64,000 nucleotides of DNA, from the NCBI GenBank assembly GCA_024229395.1, contig JAAESM010000050.1:122043-186042 (forward strand), read 5' to 3'. The translations under genes and the position numbers were made by a program. The DNA comes from Planctomycetota bacterium (GTDB lineage: Bacteria; Planctomycetota; UBA1135). Each line of letters opens with the position of its first letter. Position 1 is the stretch's first letter. The notes under the pieces were generated by a model. That model saw nothing but the letters and a program-made list of their open reading frames with translations. It was not told the origin of the DNA and did not search any database. Below are positions 18,726 to 26,583 of this stretch, one piece after another.

Positions 18726-19931
18726 TTACTCGATGACCTTGGCTACTACGCCAGCGCCAACAGTGCGACCACCTTCACGGATAGCAAAGCGAAGCTGCTC
18801 ATCCATAGCGATCGGGGTAAGTAGGTCGACAACCATCTTGATGTTGTCGCCAGGCATCACCATCTCTACTCCGTCGGCGAGCTCGCAAGTGCCAGTCACG
18901 TCGGTGGTGCGGAAGTAGAACTGAGGGCGGTAGCCGGTGAAGAATGGCTTGTGACGGCCACCCTCTTCCTTGGTCAGAATGTAGACCTCGGCCTCGAACT
19001 TGGTGTGTGGAGTGATGGAGCCGGGCTTAGCCAATACTTGGCCGCGCTCGACGTCTTCTTTCTTGACACCGCGAAGCAGGCAACCAACGTTATCGCCGGC
19101 CTGACCTTCGTTCATGGTCTTCTGGAACATCTCAACACCAGTACAAGTGGTCTTGTTCGTTTCCTTAACACCAACGATCTCGATTTCCTCACCCATCTTG
19201 ATGACGCCCTGCTCAATCTTGCCGGTCACAACAGTGCCGCGGCCTTCGATCGAGAAGACATCCTCAACAGGCATCAGGAAGTCCTTGTCCAGATCGCGCT
19301 CTGGGATTGGGATATCCGCATCGACCGCATCCATGAGCTCTTTCAAGCATGCCATGTCTGGATCGTCAACTGGCTTACCAGCCTGAACAGCCTCGAGGCC
19401 CTTCAGTGCGGAGCCACGAATGATGCTGATGTCGTCGCCAGGGAAATCGTACTCAGAGAGCAGCTCGCGGATTTCCATTTCAACGAGCTCAAGGAGCTCT
19501 TCATCATCAACCATGTCACACTTGTTCATGAAGATGACAAGTGCTGGCACGTTTACCTGCTTAGCCAGCAGGATGTGCTCACGCGTTTGAGGCATAGGAC
19601 CATCGTTGGCAGAAACTACCAAGATGCCACCATCCATCTGAGCAGCACCGGTGATCATGTTCTTCACATAGTCAGCGTGTCCTGGGCAGTCAACGTGTGC
19701 GTAGTGACGGGACTCCGTCTCGTACTCCACGTGCGCAGTCGAGATCGTGATACCACGAGCTTTCTCTTCTGGGGCCTTATCGATTTCATCGAAGGCCATT
19801 GCCTTGCCGCCGCTCGCATGCGAGAGGTAACCGGTGATTGCAGCGGTCAGCGTGGTTTTACCGTGGTCGACGTGACCAATGGTTCCAACGTTGACGTGCG
19901 GCTTGGTTCTTTCAAAGACTTCCTTTGCCAT
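18726..19931 (-). CDS. tuf: Elongation factor Tu
   Basis: The 401-residue protein contains [10 protein letters not shown] (P-loop), [13 protein letters not shown] (switch I), DCPGHADY (G3) and NKCDM (G4), followed by the two beta-barrel domains with [11 protein letters not shown] and [10 protein letters not shown]. It delivers aminoacyl-tRNA to the ribosome. It follows four tRNA genes and probably shares their transcript, as tufB does in E. coli. The gap to rpmG contains a GC-rich hairpin (GCCCCGC / GCGGGGC) without a U-tract. Confidence 0.98.
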   Translation of the reverse strand: MAKEVFERTKPHVNVGTIGHVDHGKTTLTAAITGYLSHASGGKAMAFDEIDKAPEEKARGITISTAHVEYETESRHYAHVDCPGHADYVKNMITGAAQMDGGILVVSANDGPMPQTREHILLAKQVNVPALVIFMNKCDMVDDEELLELVEMEIRELLSEYDFPGDDISIIRGSALKGLEAVQAGKPVDDPDMACLKELMDAVDADIPIPERDLDKDFLMPVEDVFSIEGRGTVVTGKIEQGVIKMGEEIEIVGVKETNKTTCTGVEMFQKTMNEGQAGDNVGCLLRGVKKEDVERGQVLAKPGSITPHTKFEAEVYILTKEEGGRHKPFFTGYRPQFYFRTTDVTGTCELADGVEMVMPGDNIKMVVDLLTPIAMDEQLRFAIREGGRTVGAGVVAKVIE

Positions 19932-20020
19932 TGTCCTGGGTGTTTCCGCTCGGCGGAGGTTTTATTTCTTTTTGTGGGTGACTCTCGCGCCCGACATGAG
20001 CGTGAGATGAGTTGTGTTTT

Positions 20021-20095
<75 letters not shown>

Positions 20096-20164
20096 GTGAA
20101 TCCACGCGTGACTCGCGCGGATTATCAGGGATTGATCCAGTCCAAGTAAGTACCGAAGTACAAG

Positions 20165-20238
20165 TGGAGCGGGTGATGGGAATCGAACCCACGTGACCAG
20201 CTTGGAAGGCTGGGGCTCTACCATTGAGCTACACCCGC
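20165..20238 (-). tRNA. tRNA-Gly (anticodon TCC)
   Basis: Acceptor GCGGGTG / CACCCGC, D-arm GCTCAATGGTAGAGC, anticodon stem CCAGC / GCTGG around CTTCCAA (TCC), T-loop GGTTCGATTCC and an encoded CCA are all present on the minus strand. It is third in the Thr-Tyr-Gly-Thr cluster. Confidence 0.95.
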
Positions 20239-20257
20239 CCAAACGAGTTAAGAGTTC

Positions 20258-20342
20258 TGGTGGGGAGAAGAGGATTCGAACCTCTGAAGGCTGAGCCAAT
20301 GGATTTACAGTCCATCCCTGTTGGCCACTTAGGTATCTCCCC
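20258..20342 (-). tRNA. tRNA-Tyr (anticodon GTA)
   Basis: An 85-nt class II tRNA with a long variable arm. Acceptor GGGGAGA / TCTCCCC, anticodon stem TGGA / TCCA around CTGTAAA (GTA), T-loop GGTTCGAATCC and an encoded CCA are visible on the minus strand. It is second in the cluster. Confidence 0.95.
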
Positions 20343-20428
20343 GAAAAGCCCGAAGGCTTCTACCCTGATGATGTGAATTAATGAAGGAACGCGCCCTAAA
20401 CAGCCCAAAATCCCCAGAAAAAGGGGGT

Positions 20429-20504
20429 TGGAGCTAGCGAAGGGACTCGAACCCTTGACCGTCCGCTTACAAGGCGGAAGCTCTACCAACTGAGCTACGC
20501 TAGC
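20429..20504 (-). tRNA. tRNA-Thr (anticodon TGT)
   Basis: Acceptor GCTAGCG / CGCTAGC, D-arm GCTCAGTTGGTAGAGC, anticodon stem TCCGC / GCGGA around CTTGTAA (TGT), T-loop GGTTCGAGTCC and an encoded CCA on the minus strand. It is the first gene of the cluster, about 23 nt after the predicted transcription start. Confidence 0.95.
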
Positions 20505-20533
20505 AGTCGTCGGAGCGTGGAAAAGGGCAGAAC

Positions 20534-20561
20534 ATGATAAGTCCAACGCTTCCCTCGTCAA
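20534..20561 (-). promoter_or_regulatory. Strong sigma70-like promoter of the tRNA-tuf cluster
   Basis: On the minus strand TTGACG (20561-20556), a 16-nt spacer and TATCAT (20539-20534) lie just upstream of tRNA-Thr(TGT). Each box matches the consensus at 5 of 6 positions. Start of transcription is expected near 20527. This is probably the main promoter for the four tRNAs and tuf. Confidence 0.75.
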
Positions 20562-20573
20562 CTAAAGAACCTA

Positions 20574-20600
20574 CGAAAATCGTGCCAAAGCCGATTTTCG
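20574..20600. terminator. Perfect 9-bp hairpin between aroC and the tRNA promoter
   Basis: CGAAAATCG (20574-20582) and CGATTTTCG (20592-20600) pair perfectly around a 9-nt loop. It lies 57 nt after the aroC stop and just before the tRNA promoter, so it could separate the two transcripts. There is no good U-tract on the minus strand. Confidence 0.4.
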
Positions 20601-20656
20601 ATGCCGCTGACCGGAATTCCATGTCCATGACAGGAGTCCGACGTAAAAGCGGGCGG

Positions 20657-21772
20657 CTAGTCTAGCCCGTCGGTGTCGCTCGGCCAATCCGCTGGAGAGG
20701 CGTTTTTTCCCAGTAATTCAAATCTTTGCCGCATCTCGCGCAGACTGACCGCGCCAAGTCGTGCGCATATGGCCGACGCCAACTCTAGACAGAGGATCGC
20801 CTCGGCCACCACCACCGCGGCCTCGACCACGCAGACATCGCTACGCTCGTAGGTCGCCTTAGACTCCTCCATTTTGGCTAAGTCCACTGAACCAATGCCT
20901 TTACGCATGGTTGGAATAGGCTTAATCGCGGCCTGCAAGAGAATCTGCTGACCATTGGTGAGACCTCCTTCAATGCCGCCAGCGTGATTGGAGCCGCGCC
21001 CAATGCCCGCCCAACCGTCTGGATCGAGCTGAATCGGATCGTGGAAAGCGCTGCCGGGCGAATCGCCTGCGGCCATGCCACAGCCGATTCCGACGCCCTT
21101 GACGGCCGGAATTGAGGCCAACGCTCCCATCAAACGAGCATCCAAACGGTCGCCAGCCTGGGCGAAGCCACCTAATCCAGGCGGACAGCCGTCGGCGACC
21201 ACCTCAATTACGCCGCCGAGGGAATCCCCCTTCTCTTTGGCTTCATCGATGGCAGCATGCCAATCTTCGACTTGCTCACCAGGAATTCCAGCCACTGAGA
21301 CCACACGCCCACCCACCAAAATGCCGAATTCGGCCAGCAGTTGGCGGGCAACGGTGCCCAAGGCAGTGCGCGCAGCAGTCTCACGTGCCGAAGCGCGCTC
21401 CAGTTGAGCGCGGATATCGCGCGATTGGTGGCGCATCATGCCTGGCAAGTCCACATGCCCTGGGCGCGGCGCCTTCAGGTTTGGCATGGAATCGATGCGG
21501 GTGTCAGAGTTTCCGAGGCTCAAGCACAGCGGCGAGCCAATCGTTACGCCGGACTTCAGGCCCGACAACACCTGCAGTTCATCCTTCTCGAAACCCGCAC
21601 GCAAACCGCGGCCATGGCCTAGCCATCTGCGTTGCAGCTCCTGGCGTACCCCATCGACGTCGATACGCAAACCAGCTGGCAAACCCTCCAACAGGGCAAT
21701 CAAGCAAGGTCCGTGCGATTCTCCAGCCGTGGTCCATTGCAAACCTACCGTGCCCGGCGTGGCTGGATTCAC
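20657..21772 (-). CDS. aroC: Chorismate synthase
   Basis: The 371-residue protein shows TTAGESHGPCL near the N-terminus, the RRWLGHGRG block, the DSMPNLKAPRPGHVDLPGMMRH stretch around the EPSP-binding site, RASARETAARTALG and GIEGGLTNGQQ. It makes chorismate from 5-enolpyruvylshikimate-3-phosphate, using reduced FMN, as the last step of the shikimate pathway in the cytoplasm. Its ATG overlaps the stop of the receiver gene by 4 nt (ATGA), so translation is coupled. Length is normal (about 360-390). Confidence 0.95.
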   Translation of the reverse strand: MNPATPGTVGLQWTTAGESHGPCLIALLEGLPAGLRIDVDGVRQELQRRWLGHGRGLRAGFEKDELQVLSGLKSGVTIGSPLCLSLGNSDTRIDSMPNLKAPRPGHVDLPGMMRHQSRDIRAQLERASARETAARTALGTVARQLLAEFGILVGGRVVSVAGIPGEQVEDWHAAIDEAKEKGDSLGGVIEVVADGCPPGLGGFAQAGDRLDARLMGALASIPAVKGVGIGCGMAAGDSPGSAFHDPIQLDPDGWAGIGRGSNHAGGIEGGLTNGQQILLQAAIKPIPTMRKGIGSVDLAKMEESKATYERSDVCVVEAAVVVAEAILCLELASAICARLGAVSLREMRQRFELLGKNASPADWPSDTDGLD

Positions 21773-22209
21773 TCTTGAGCCTCCGCCTGAACCGCCGCGC
21801 TGTCGGTGCCGGACTGAGCCTCACCACCGGAAGGCGTGGCCTCGGTGCCTTCCAAAGCCCGAACCACGCGTGCGACCAAATCCATGATTGCGAAAGGTTT
21901 GGACACCACCCCTTTCAAACCGGGTGTGGCATGCATCTCGGCAAGACGAGGATCATTCGGCGTGCCGGTCACGATCCATGTTGGCGGCAAGCCATGAGTA
22001 TCAGCCCACGAGGCCACCAAAGCGCCACCGGACTCGCCGGCACCAAGATGGAAATCCATCAGCAGCGCCGCGCATTTACCACTTTCAAGCGCTTTCTCGG
22101 CGATCGCGGGGGTGCCAGTGGCAATCACCGAATGACCGGCTTGCTCAAAGGCCATCGACATCAGCTGGCACATGCCAGGGTCATTATCAACCACGTAAAT
22201 CTGCTTCAA
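21769..22209 (-). CDS. Stand-alone response-regulator receiver protein
   Basis: A single receiver domain: acidic pocket VVDNDPGM, phospho-acceptor Asp in LLMDFHLG, Thr in IVTGTP and Lys in VVSKPF, followed by a short disordered Ala/Glu/Gly-rich tail. No output domain is present, so it would act by protein contact. TTG 22209 is the likely start: GGGAGA lies 6-7 nt upstream and the TTGA overlaps the mutS2 stop. A TTG at 22239 would add ten residues. No histidine kinase is in the window; the partner is unknown. Confidence 0.85.
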   Translation of the reverse strand: MKQIYVVDNDPGMCQLMSMAFEQAGHSVIATGTPAIAEKALESGKCAALLMDFHLGAGESGGALVASWADTHGLPPTWIVTGTPNDPRLAEMHATPGLKGVVSKPFAIMDLVARVVRALEGTEATPSGGEAQSGTDSAAVQAEAQE

Positions 22210-24284
22210 CTCGTATCTCCCGGGGGCGGCTCCACCCAAGTCAACTCGCGATAGGGCAGTTCCACTTCCATGGAGCCATGCCGCACTTTAACCCGCTCGC
22301 GCTTGCGTTCCACCCTGATCACCAATAAGCGTTCGCGGAATCTTGGCACATAGACGCGGTCGCCCTTCTTCAAGCCTTTGACGAAACTGGCCCAACGTTG
22401 ATTGAGCTTGTCTTCATCCAGCATGCCGCGCAGCTTCACCAAAAAGGCATCCACATCTTTGCGTTCGGCAGCGGGCAATCCGCCACGCAAGGACTCACCG
22501 TCGGCTTCGAGCAAGTCATGGATGTCGCGATAGTGTTGACGGTACAGCTCTTCGGCTTCGCCTTCGCGCAATCGCCGACGTTCATCCGAAGCCGCCTCTT
22601 CACTGGCCAACTTGCGCGAACGTTGCTGAATCTTCAGTTCCTCGCTGCTGGCTGATTCGCGCAGAATCTCGGCCTCTCTGCGGACTCGACCCACATCTGC
22701 GAGTAGCTGCTCGGTGCCGGTACCGCGCGAAGACAACTGGCGCGCGCGCTCGAGAATCTCTTCTTCCAGGCCAAGTCGTTCAGCAACTTCCACCGCGTGG
22801 CTGGCACCGGGTACTCCAATCAACAAACGAAACTGCGGCGCCAAGGTCAGCGGATCAAATTCCATCGACGCGTTTTCAGCACGCGCCACATCCAGGCTAA
22901 ACAACTTGAGCTGACCGAGGTGAGTGTTGGCGATGGTCCATGCACCAGATGCGAGCAGTTGCTCCAACACCGCTTGACCCAATGCTGCCCCCTCTTCAGG
23001 GTCGGTGCCGGTGCCCAGTTCATCGAGCAGCACCAAAGCGCCCGGCTTGGCTGCAGCAAGAATGCGGCGAATGCGCGTAAGGTGGCCGGAGAAGGTCGAA
23101 AGGCTGGATTGGAGCGATTGGGCATCGCCCACATCAGCCAGCACGGCAGCAAAATCGGGAATCTCACATCCATCCGCAGCGGCGATCGGTAAACCGCGAT
23201 TGGCCAACCACGCCGACAGGCCAACGGTCTTCAGCACCAAGGTTTTGCCCCCAGTATTTGGACCGGTCACCACCAGCAAGTCGAAGCCGGTGCCAAGCTG
23301 CATAGTCAGTGGCACCACCTCGCTGGGCGCCATGGTGCGCAGCAACAAGGGATGGCGCGCATCGACCAAGCGCATGCCGCGTGTTTGCGCAACAGCGTCG
23401 GCGTAGCTGCCTTCGACTTCCGTGGCCCATAAACCCGACGCCATTGCCAAATCGACCTCAGCTAAGCGGTCTTGGATTTCCTGCAGACGTGGCTCGGCGC
23501 GCAACACGGCGATACTCAGCTCGCGCAGGATCTGCTCGACCAAACGCCGCTCAGCAAAGCGCGCTTCAGTCACGCGGTTGGATAGCTCGAGAATCGCATT
23601 CGGTTCGACGAACAGCGTATCGCCGGATTGCGAACGATCATGGACCACACCGGCGCGGCGGCTGGATTGCATGGCACGCACTGCCAACAGCAGACGTTCG
23701 CCACGCGCTACCGGCTGACGCTGACGCAACATGCCCTTGGCGAACATGCCTTCGGCAATCTGCTCAAGCTTCTCGCTGCGCTGCTTCTCCAGCTTGCGGA
23801 TCAAGCTGCGCGCCTTCGGCAAGCCTGGATGCGCTTCATCCTTGATGTTGCCGCGCGCATCGATGGCGGTGCGGATTAGGCTGATCAACTCGGGCATATA
23901 GGAAGCCGCGGCGATGGTCTCGCCCAGGGCTTCAAATTGCGGGTTGGCGTCGGCCCAGCGACGTAGCTCAGCGACCCGCTCCAAGGTTTCGGCCACCGCG
24001 ATCAGCTCCATGCCTTCGAGCACCCGGTTGCGGGCACTGGTAGTCAAAGCGCGCAGATCCGTGCAGCGGGCCAAGGATGGCGCTTTCTCCATCTGCTGGG
24101 CCTTCAGAGCCTCTACGCCACGCTGACGTCGGGCTGCAATGCCTTCGGAGCCATGTTCGGTGGCCAAAGAGGCGAGCAAATCCCGGCCGGCGCTGGTGAC
24201 CGCCTTCTCCGCCATCCACAGCAAAACCTGGTCACACTCGAGAGCTTCGAGGGTGTCTTCTGCGGTGGTGGGTAAATCTGGCAT
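22206..24284 (-). CDS. mutS2: MutS2-family ATPase lacking the Smr domain
   Basis: A 692-residue MutS2-type protein with N-terminal helical core, clamp-like coiled coil around residues 150-280, Walker A GPNTGGKT at 341-348, a DELGTGTDPEEGAALG Walker B/signature block and a Glu/Arg-rich coiled coil near 500-600. It ends in a KOW-like basic segment. The C-terminal Smr endonuclease domain found in typical MutS2 (about 780 residues) is absent. MutS2 acts on branched DNA or collided ribosomes in other bacteria. It is the first gene of an operon with the receiver protein and aroC. Confidence 0.88.
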   Translation of the reverse strand: MPDLPTTAEDTLEALECDQVLLWMAEKAVTSAGRDLLASLATEHGSEGIAARRQRGVEALKAQQMEKAPSLARCTDLRALTTSARNRVLEGMELIAVAETLERVAELRRWADANPQFEALGETIAAASYMPELISLIRTAIDARGNIKDEAHPGLPKARSLIRKLEKQRSEKLEQIAEGMFAKGMLRQRQPVARGERLLLAVRAMQSSRRAGVVHDRSQSGDTLFVEPNAILELSNRVTEARFAERRLVEQILRELSIAVLRAEPRLQEIQDRLAEVDLAMASGLWATEVEGSYADAVAQTRGMRLVDARHPLLLRTMAPSEVVPLTMQLGTGFDLLVVTGPNTGGKTLVLKTVGLSAWLANRGLPIAAADGCEIPDFAAVLADVGDAQSLQSSLSTFSGHLTRIRRILAAAKPGALVLLDELGTGTDPEEGAALGQAVLEQLLASGAWTIANTHLGQLKLFSLDVARAENASMEFDPLTLAPQFRLLIGVPGASHAVEVAERLGLEEEILERARQLSSRGTGTEQLLADVGRVRREAEILRESASSEELKIQQRSRKLASEEAASDERRRLREGEAEELYRQHYRDIHDLLEADGESLRGGLPAAERKDVDAFLVKLRGMLDEDKLNQRWASFVKGLKKGDRVYVPRFRERLLVIRVERKRERVKVRHGSMEVELPYRELTWVEPPPGDTS

Positions 24285-24415
24285 GGGGTTGAGGGGTGGG
24301 CTGGAAATCGTTTGCGCGATAAGCCCAGCATTCTAATTATCTGGCTTCCAGCATGAGAATAAAGCAGGAATCCTCAAATCATCCGCACACGGGGTCTTCC
24401 CTGGGGAAAATTTGC
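24285..24415. other. Gene-free region upstream of mutS2
   Basis: This stretch separates mutS2 (minus) from the small-RNA candidate (plus). It contains no convincing ORF. A TAGAAT box at about 24331-24336 on the minus strand could be the -10 of mutS2, but no good -35 box lies at the right distance. A plus-strand promoter for the RNA candidate could not be assigned. Confidence 0.3.
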
Positions 24416-24602
24416 GGGCTTGCGCACAGGCTCGTACCGTTGCCTTCACTGGCTTGCGCATGACTACTCCCCATTGCTGCGGCCTGGGTACCTGTCCCCC
24501 TTGGTACCTCCGCTGGTAACGGCTCCAAGCTCAGGCTCAGAGTCATTTGCTAGCAACATAGGCTTGGACTTCTCCGCGGAGGTCCGAGCCTTTTTCCTTT
24601 TT
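24416..24602 (+). ncRNA. Candidate structured small RNA
   Basis: Four nested helices can be drawn by eye: 24416-24422 with 24526-24532 (7 bp, one G-U), 24437-24444 with 24515-24522 (8 bp, one G-U), 24451-24460 with 24478-24484 (7 bp with a 3-nt bulge) and GGTACC 24487-24492 with 24503-24508. A rho-independent terminator closes the element at 24560-24602. No plus-strand gene lies upstream, so the terminator must serve an RNA that begins here. Size (about 185 nt) and rod-like fold recall 6S RNA, but no known family motif was recognised. It could also be a leader of the downstream gene. Confidence 0.5.
24560..24602 (+). terminator. Rho-independent terminator of the small-RNA candidate
   Basis: A 13-bp stem (24560-24572 with 24579-24591, two G-U pairs) with loop TCCGCG is followed by TTTTTCCTTTTT on the plus strand. 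The T-run exists only on the plus side, which fixes the direction. Confidence 0.85.
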
Positions 24603-24649
24603 GCCTCAATCTAAGCCGCTTTGCGCGCAAGCTTTGTCGCGCATGAGTG

Positions 24650-24678
24650 CTGAAAGCGCGGTCACTTCGCCCTAGAAT
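24650..24678 (+). promoter_or_regulatory. Putative promoter of the cystathionine beta-synthase gene
   Basis: CTGAAA (24650-24655), a 17-nt spacer and TAGAAT (24673-24678) form a moderate sigma70-like pair downstream of the terminator. Transcription would start near 24685, giving a short leader that contains the GGAG ribosome-binding site at 24690-24693. Confidence 0.5.
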
Positions 24679-24702
24679 GAATGACGCATGGAGAATACGT
24701 TA

Positions 24703-26091
24703 ATGAACGACAAAACCCAGATTTGCGACACGATATTGGACGCTATTGGCAATACGCCACTGGTCCGCCTGCCCAAGGATTTTGATCCTGAGGTCAAGTG
24801 CGAGGTCCTTCTGAAGGTTGATTATCTGAACCCGGGCGGCAGCATGAAGGACCGCATTGCGCTGCACATGGTGCACGCGGCTGAGAAAAAGGGCCTGCTA
24901 AAGCCAGGTGGTCGGATTGTTGAATGTAGTTCCGGCAACACAGGCGCCGGCTTGTGCGTGGTGGCTGCGGCCTTGGGTTATGACATCACCGTGGTGATTC
25001 CGGACAAGATGTCGTCGGAAAAAATCGCTGCCTTGCGCGCCTTGGGTGCGGATGTCGTGGTCACACCATGCAATGTCGATATCGAATCCCCCATGCACTA
25101 CACCAAGGTGGCTGGTCGCATCGCCTCGGAGATCGAGGGCGCGTGGTGGCCTGATCAGTATCACAACCGCGACAACACCGATGCGCACTACTACTCCACC
25201 GCTCCGGAACTTTGGGAGCAGTGCGGCGCCAAGCTCGATGTATTCGTGGCGGGCGCTGGCACCGGTGGTACCTTGAGCGGCATGGGCCGTTTCTTCAAGG
25301 AGCAGAACCCGAATGTGAAGATCATCGGTGTGGATCCACCCGGATCGATCCTGGCGCATTACTGGGAGCACCAGGAAATCTGCGATTCCGGCCCCTACGC
25401 GGTCGAAGGTGTGGGTGAGGAAGAGGTGCCCGGTGCTTGGGATCCGCACATCATCGACAGTTACGAGGTGGTGCCGGATATTGAATCCTTCGCCATGGCA
25501 CGCCGTTTGGCTGCAGAGACCGGCATCTTCCCTGGCGGCTCGGGTGGCATGAACTTGGTGGCGGCTTTGAAAATCGCCCGCACTCTACCCGCAGATGCCC
25601 GCTTGGTGACCATCTTGCCTGACTACGGCAAGGCCTATCTAAGCAAGGTCTACAGTGAAGACTGGCTGCGTGACTTTGGTTACCTGCCGAAGGTTGGAAT
25701 CAACAACGCAACCGTCATTGATTTGATGCGTGAGAAGAACAAGGCCGTGTTGTTCTCCATCGACAATGTTAGTTGGGCAGTGCGTCAAGCTGGCGAACGC
25801 GGCGTACGTCCGTTGCCGGTCCAAGACGGCTTGGGCGGGGAACTACTCGGCGTGTTCCATGAAGACCGCGCCTTGGCTTTGTTGGCGGAAGGCAAAGACC
25901 TAGATGCAATGAGTGTTGCCGATTGCATGGCACCAGCCCCCACCGTGCTGGATGCGCATGCTCCATGGCAAGAAGCTGTTGAGGCACTGAAGCATTGCGA
26001 GGCCGTGTTGGTTGATGTGCGCGGCGAGTACTTGTCTTTGGATCGTCGTGACTTGCTGCAAGCGCTGAAACGTTTGGATCACAGCGCTTAG
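24703..26091 (+). CDS. Cystathionine beta-synthase / cysteine synthase-type PLP enzyme with CBS domain
   Basis: Fold-type II PLP enzyme of 462 residues. NPGGSMKDR holds the PLP Lys (about residue 49), ECSSGNTG is the substrate loop and GAGTGGTLSG the phosphate-binding loop. The region after residue 320 has CBS-like repeats (MREKNKAVLFSI..., SVADCMAPAPTVLD...). Together this fits cystathionine beta-synthase, which condenses serine or O-acetylserine with homocysteine. ATG 24703 is chosen because GGAG lies 9 nt upstream; ATG 24688 is almost at the predicted transcription start. A cystathionine gamma enzyme is also in the window (38100), so transsulfuration is likely. Confidence 0.85.
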   Translation: MNDKTQICDTILDAIGNTPLVRLPKDFDPEVKCEVLLKVDYLNPGGSMKDRIALHMVHAAEKKGLLKPGGRIVECSSGNTGAGLCVVAAALGYDITVVIPDKMSSEKIAALRALGADVVVTPCNVDIESPMHYTKVAGRIASEIEGAWWPDQYHNRDNTDAHYYSTAPELWEQCGAKLDVFVAGAGTGGTLSGMGRFFKEQNPNVKIIGVDPPGSILAHYWEHQEICDSGPYAVEGVGEEEVPGAWDPHIIDSYEVVPDIESFAMARRLAAETGIFPGGSGGMNLVAALKIARTLPADARLVTILPDYGKAYLSKVYSEDWLRDFGYLPKVGINNATVIDLMREKNKAVLFSIDNVSWAVRQAGERGVRPLPVQDGLGGELLGVFHEDRALALLAEGKDLDAMSVADCMAPAPTVLDAHAPWQEAVEALKHCEAVLVDVRGEYLSLDRRDLLQALKRLDHSA

Positions 26092-26097
26092 GCGATT

Positions 26098-26508
26098 ATG
26101 TTCCAACAGCAGCTGCAGTTCCATACGCCCGGCCGCGGCACCCTGGATATAACTACAGATGTTCAACGGTGTGTTGCAGCTGCAAAGTTGAATCACGGTG
26201 TGGCCACCCTATTCGTGCACCACACCTCTGCTTCGTTGATTCTTTGCGAGAACGCCGATCCTCAAGTGCGTCGCGATCTTGAAGCGTGGTTATCACGCGC
26301 GGTGCCGGATGGCGATGCGCTATTCAGTCATATCGATGAAGGCCCCGACGACATGCCTGCGCATGTACGTAGCGTGCTGACCGCAACCAGTTTGAGTATC
26401 CCGGTTCGGGATGGGCGCATGGATTTGGGTACCTGGCAGGGAATCTATCTATACGAACATCGAACGGCAGCGCATCGTCGGCGTGTTAGTGTGACGATTG
26501 TTGGCTGA
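26098..26508 (+). CDS. YjbQ / UPF0047 family protein
   Basis: The 136-residue protein has the family pattern: HTPGRGTLDIT near the start, NHGVATLFVHHTSASLIL in the centre, and ENADPQVRRDLE, DEGPDDMPAHVRS and LGTWQGIYLYEHR at the end. Members are small trimeric proteins; some have weak thiamine-phosphate synthase activity, but the main role is not settled. It starts 6 nt after the preceding gene, so both share a transcript that ends at the terminator at 26532. Confidence 0.88.
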   Translation: MFQQQLQFHTPGRGTLDITTDVQRCVAAAKLNHGVATLFVHHTSASLILCENADPQVRRDLEAWLSRAVPDGDALFSHIDEGPDDMPAHVRSVLTATSLSIPVRDGRMDLGTWQGIYLYEHRTAAHRRRVSVTIVG

Positions 26509-26531
26509 GACCGCTCTGACTCCATGAAAAA

Positions 26532-26565
26532 GGCCGCTGCATCGACGAGATGCAGCGGCCTTTTT
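26532..26565. terminator. Bidirectional rho-independent terminator
   Basis: A perfect 12-bp stem (26532-26543 with 26549-26560) with loop GACGA is flanked by an A-run on the left and TTTTT on the right. It ends both the plus-strand CBS/YjbQ transcript and the minus-strand thioredoxin-like gene. Confidence 0.93.
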
Positions 26566-26583
26566 AGTTGAGAACAGCTCTGC

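Noticed and set aside
24420..24614. Possible 64-codon plus-strand gene
   Set aside because: No ribosome-binding site, odd composition (MRTGSYRCLHWL start), and it runs through the terminator hairpin. It overlaps the structured RNA.
24285..24687. SAM, SAH, TPP or cobalamin riboswitch upstream of the CBS gene
   Set aside because: I looked for the conserved core motifs of these families in the structured region and found none; it is reported only as an unassigned structured RNA.
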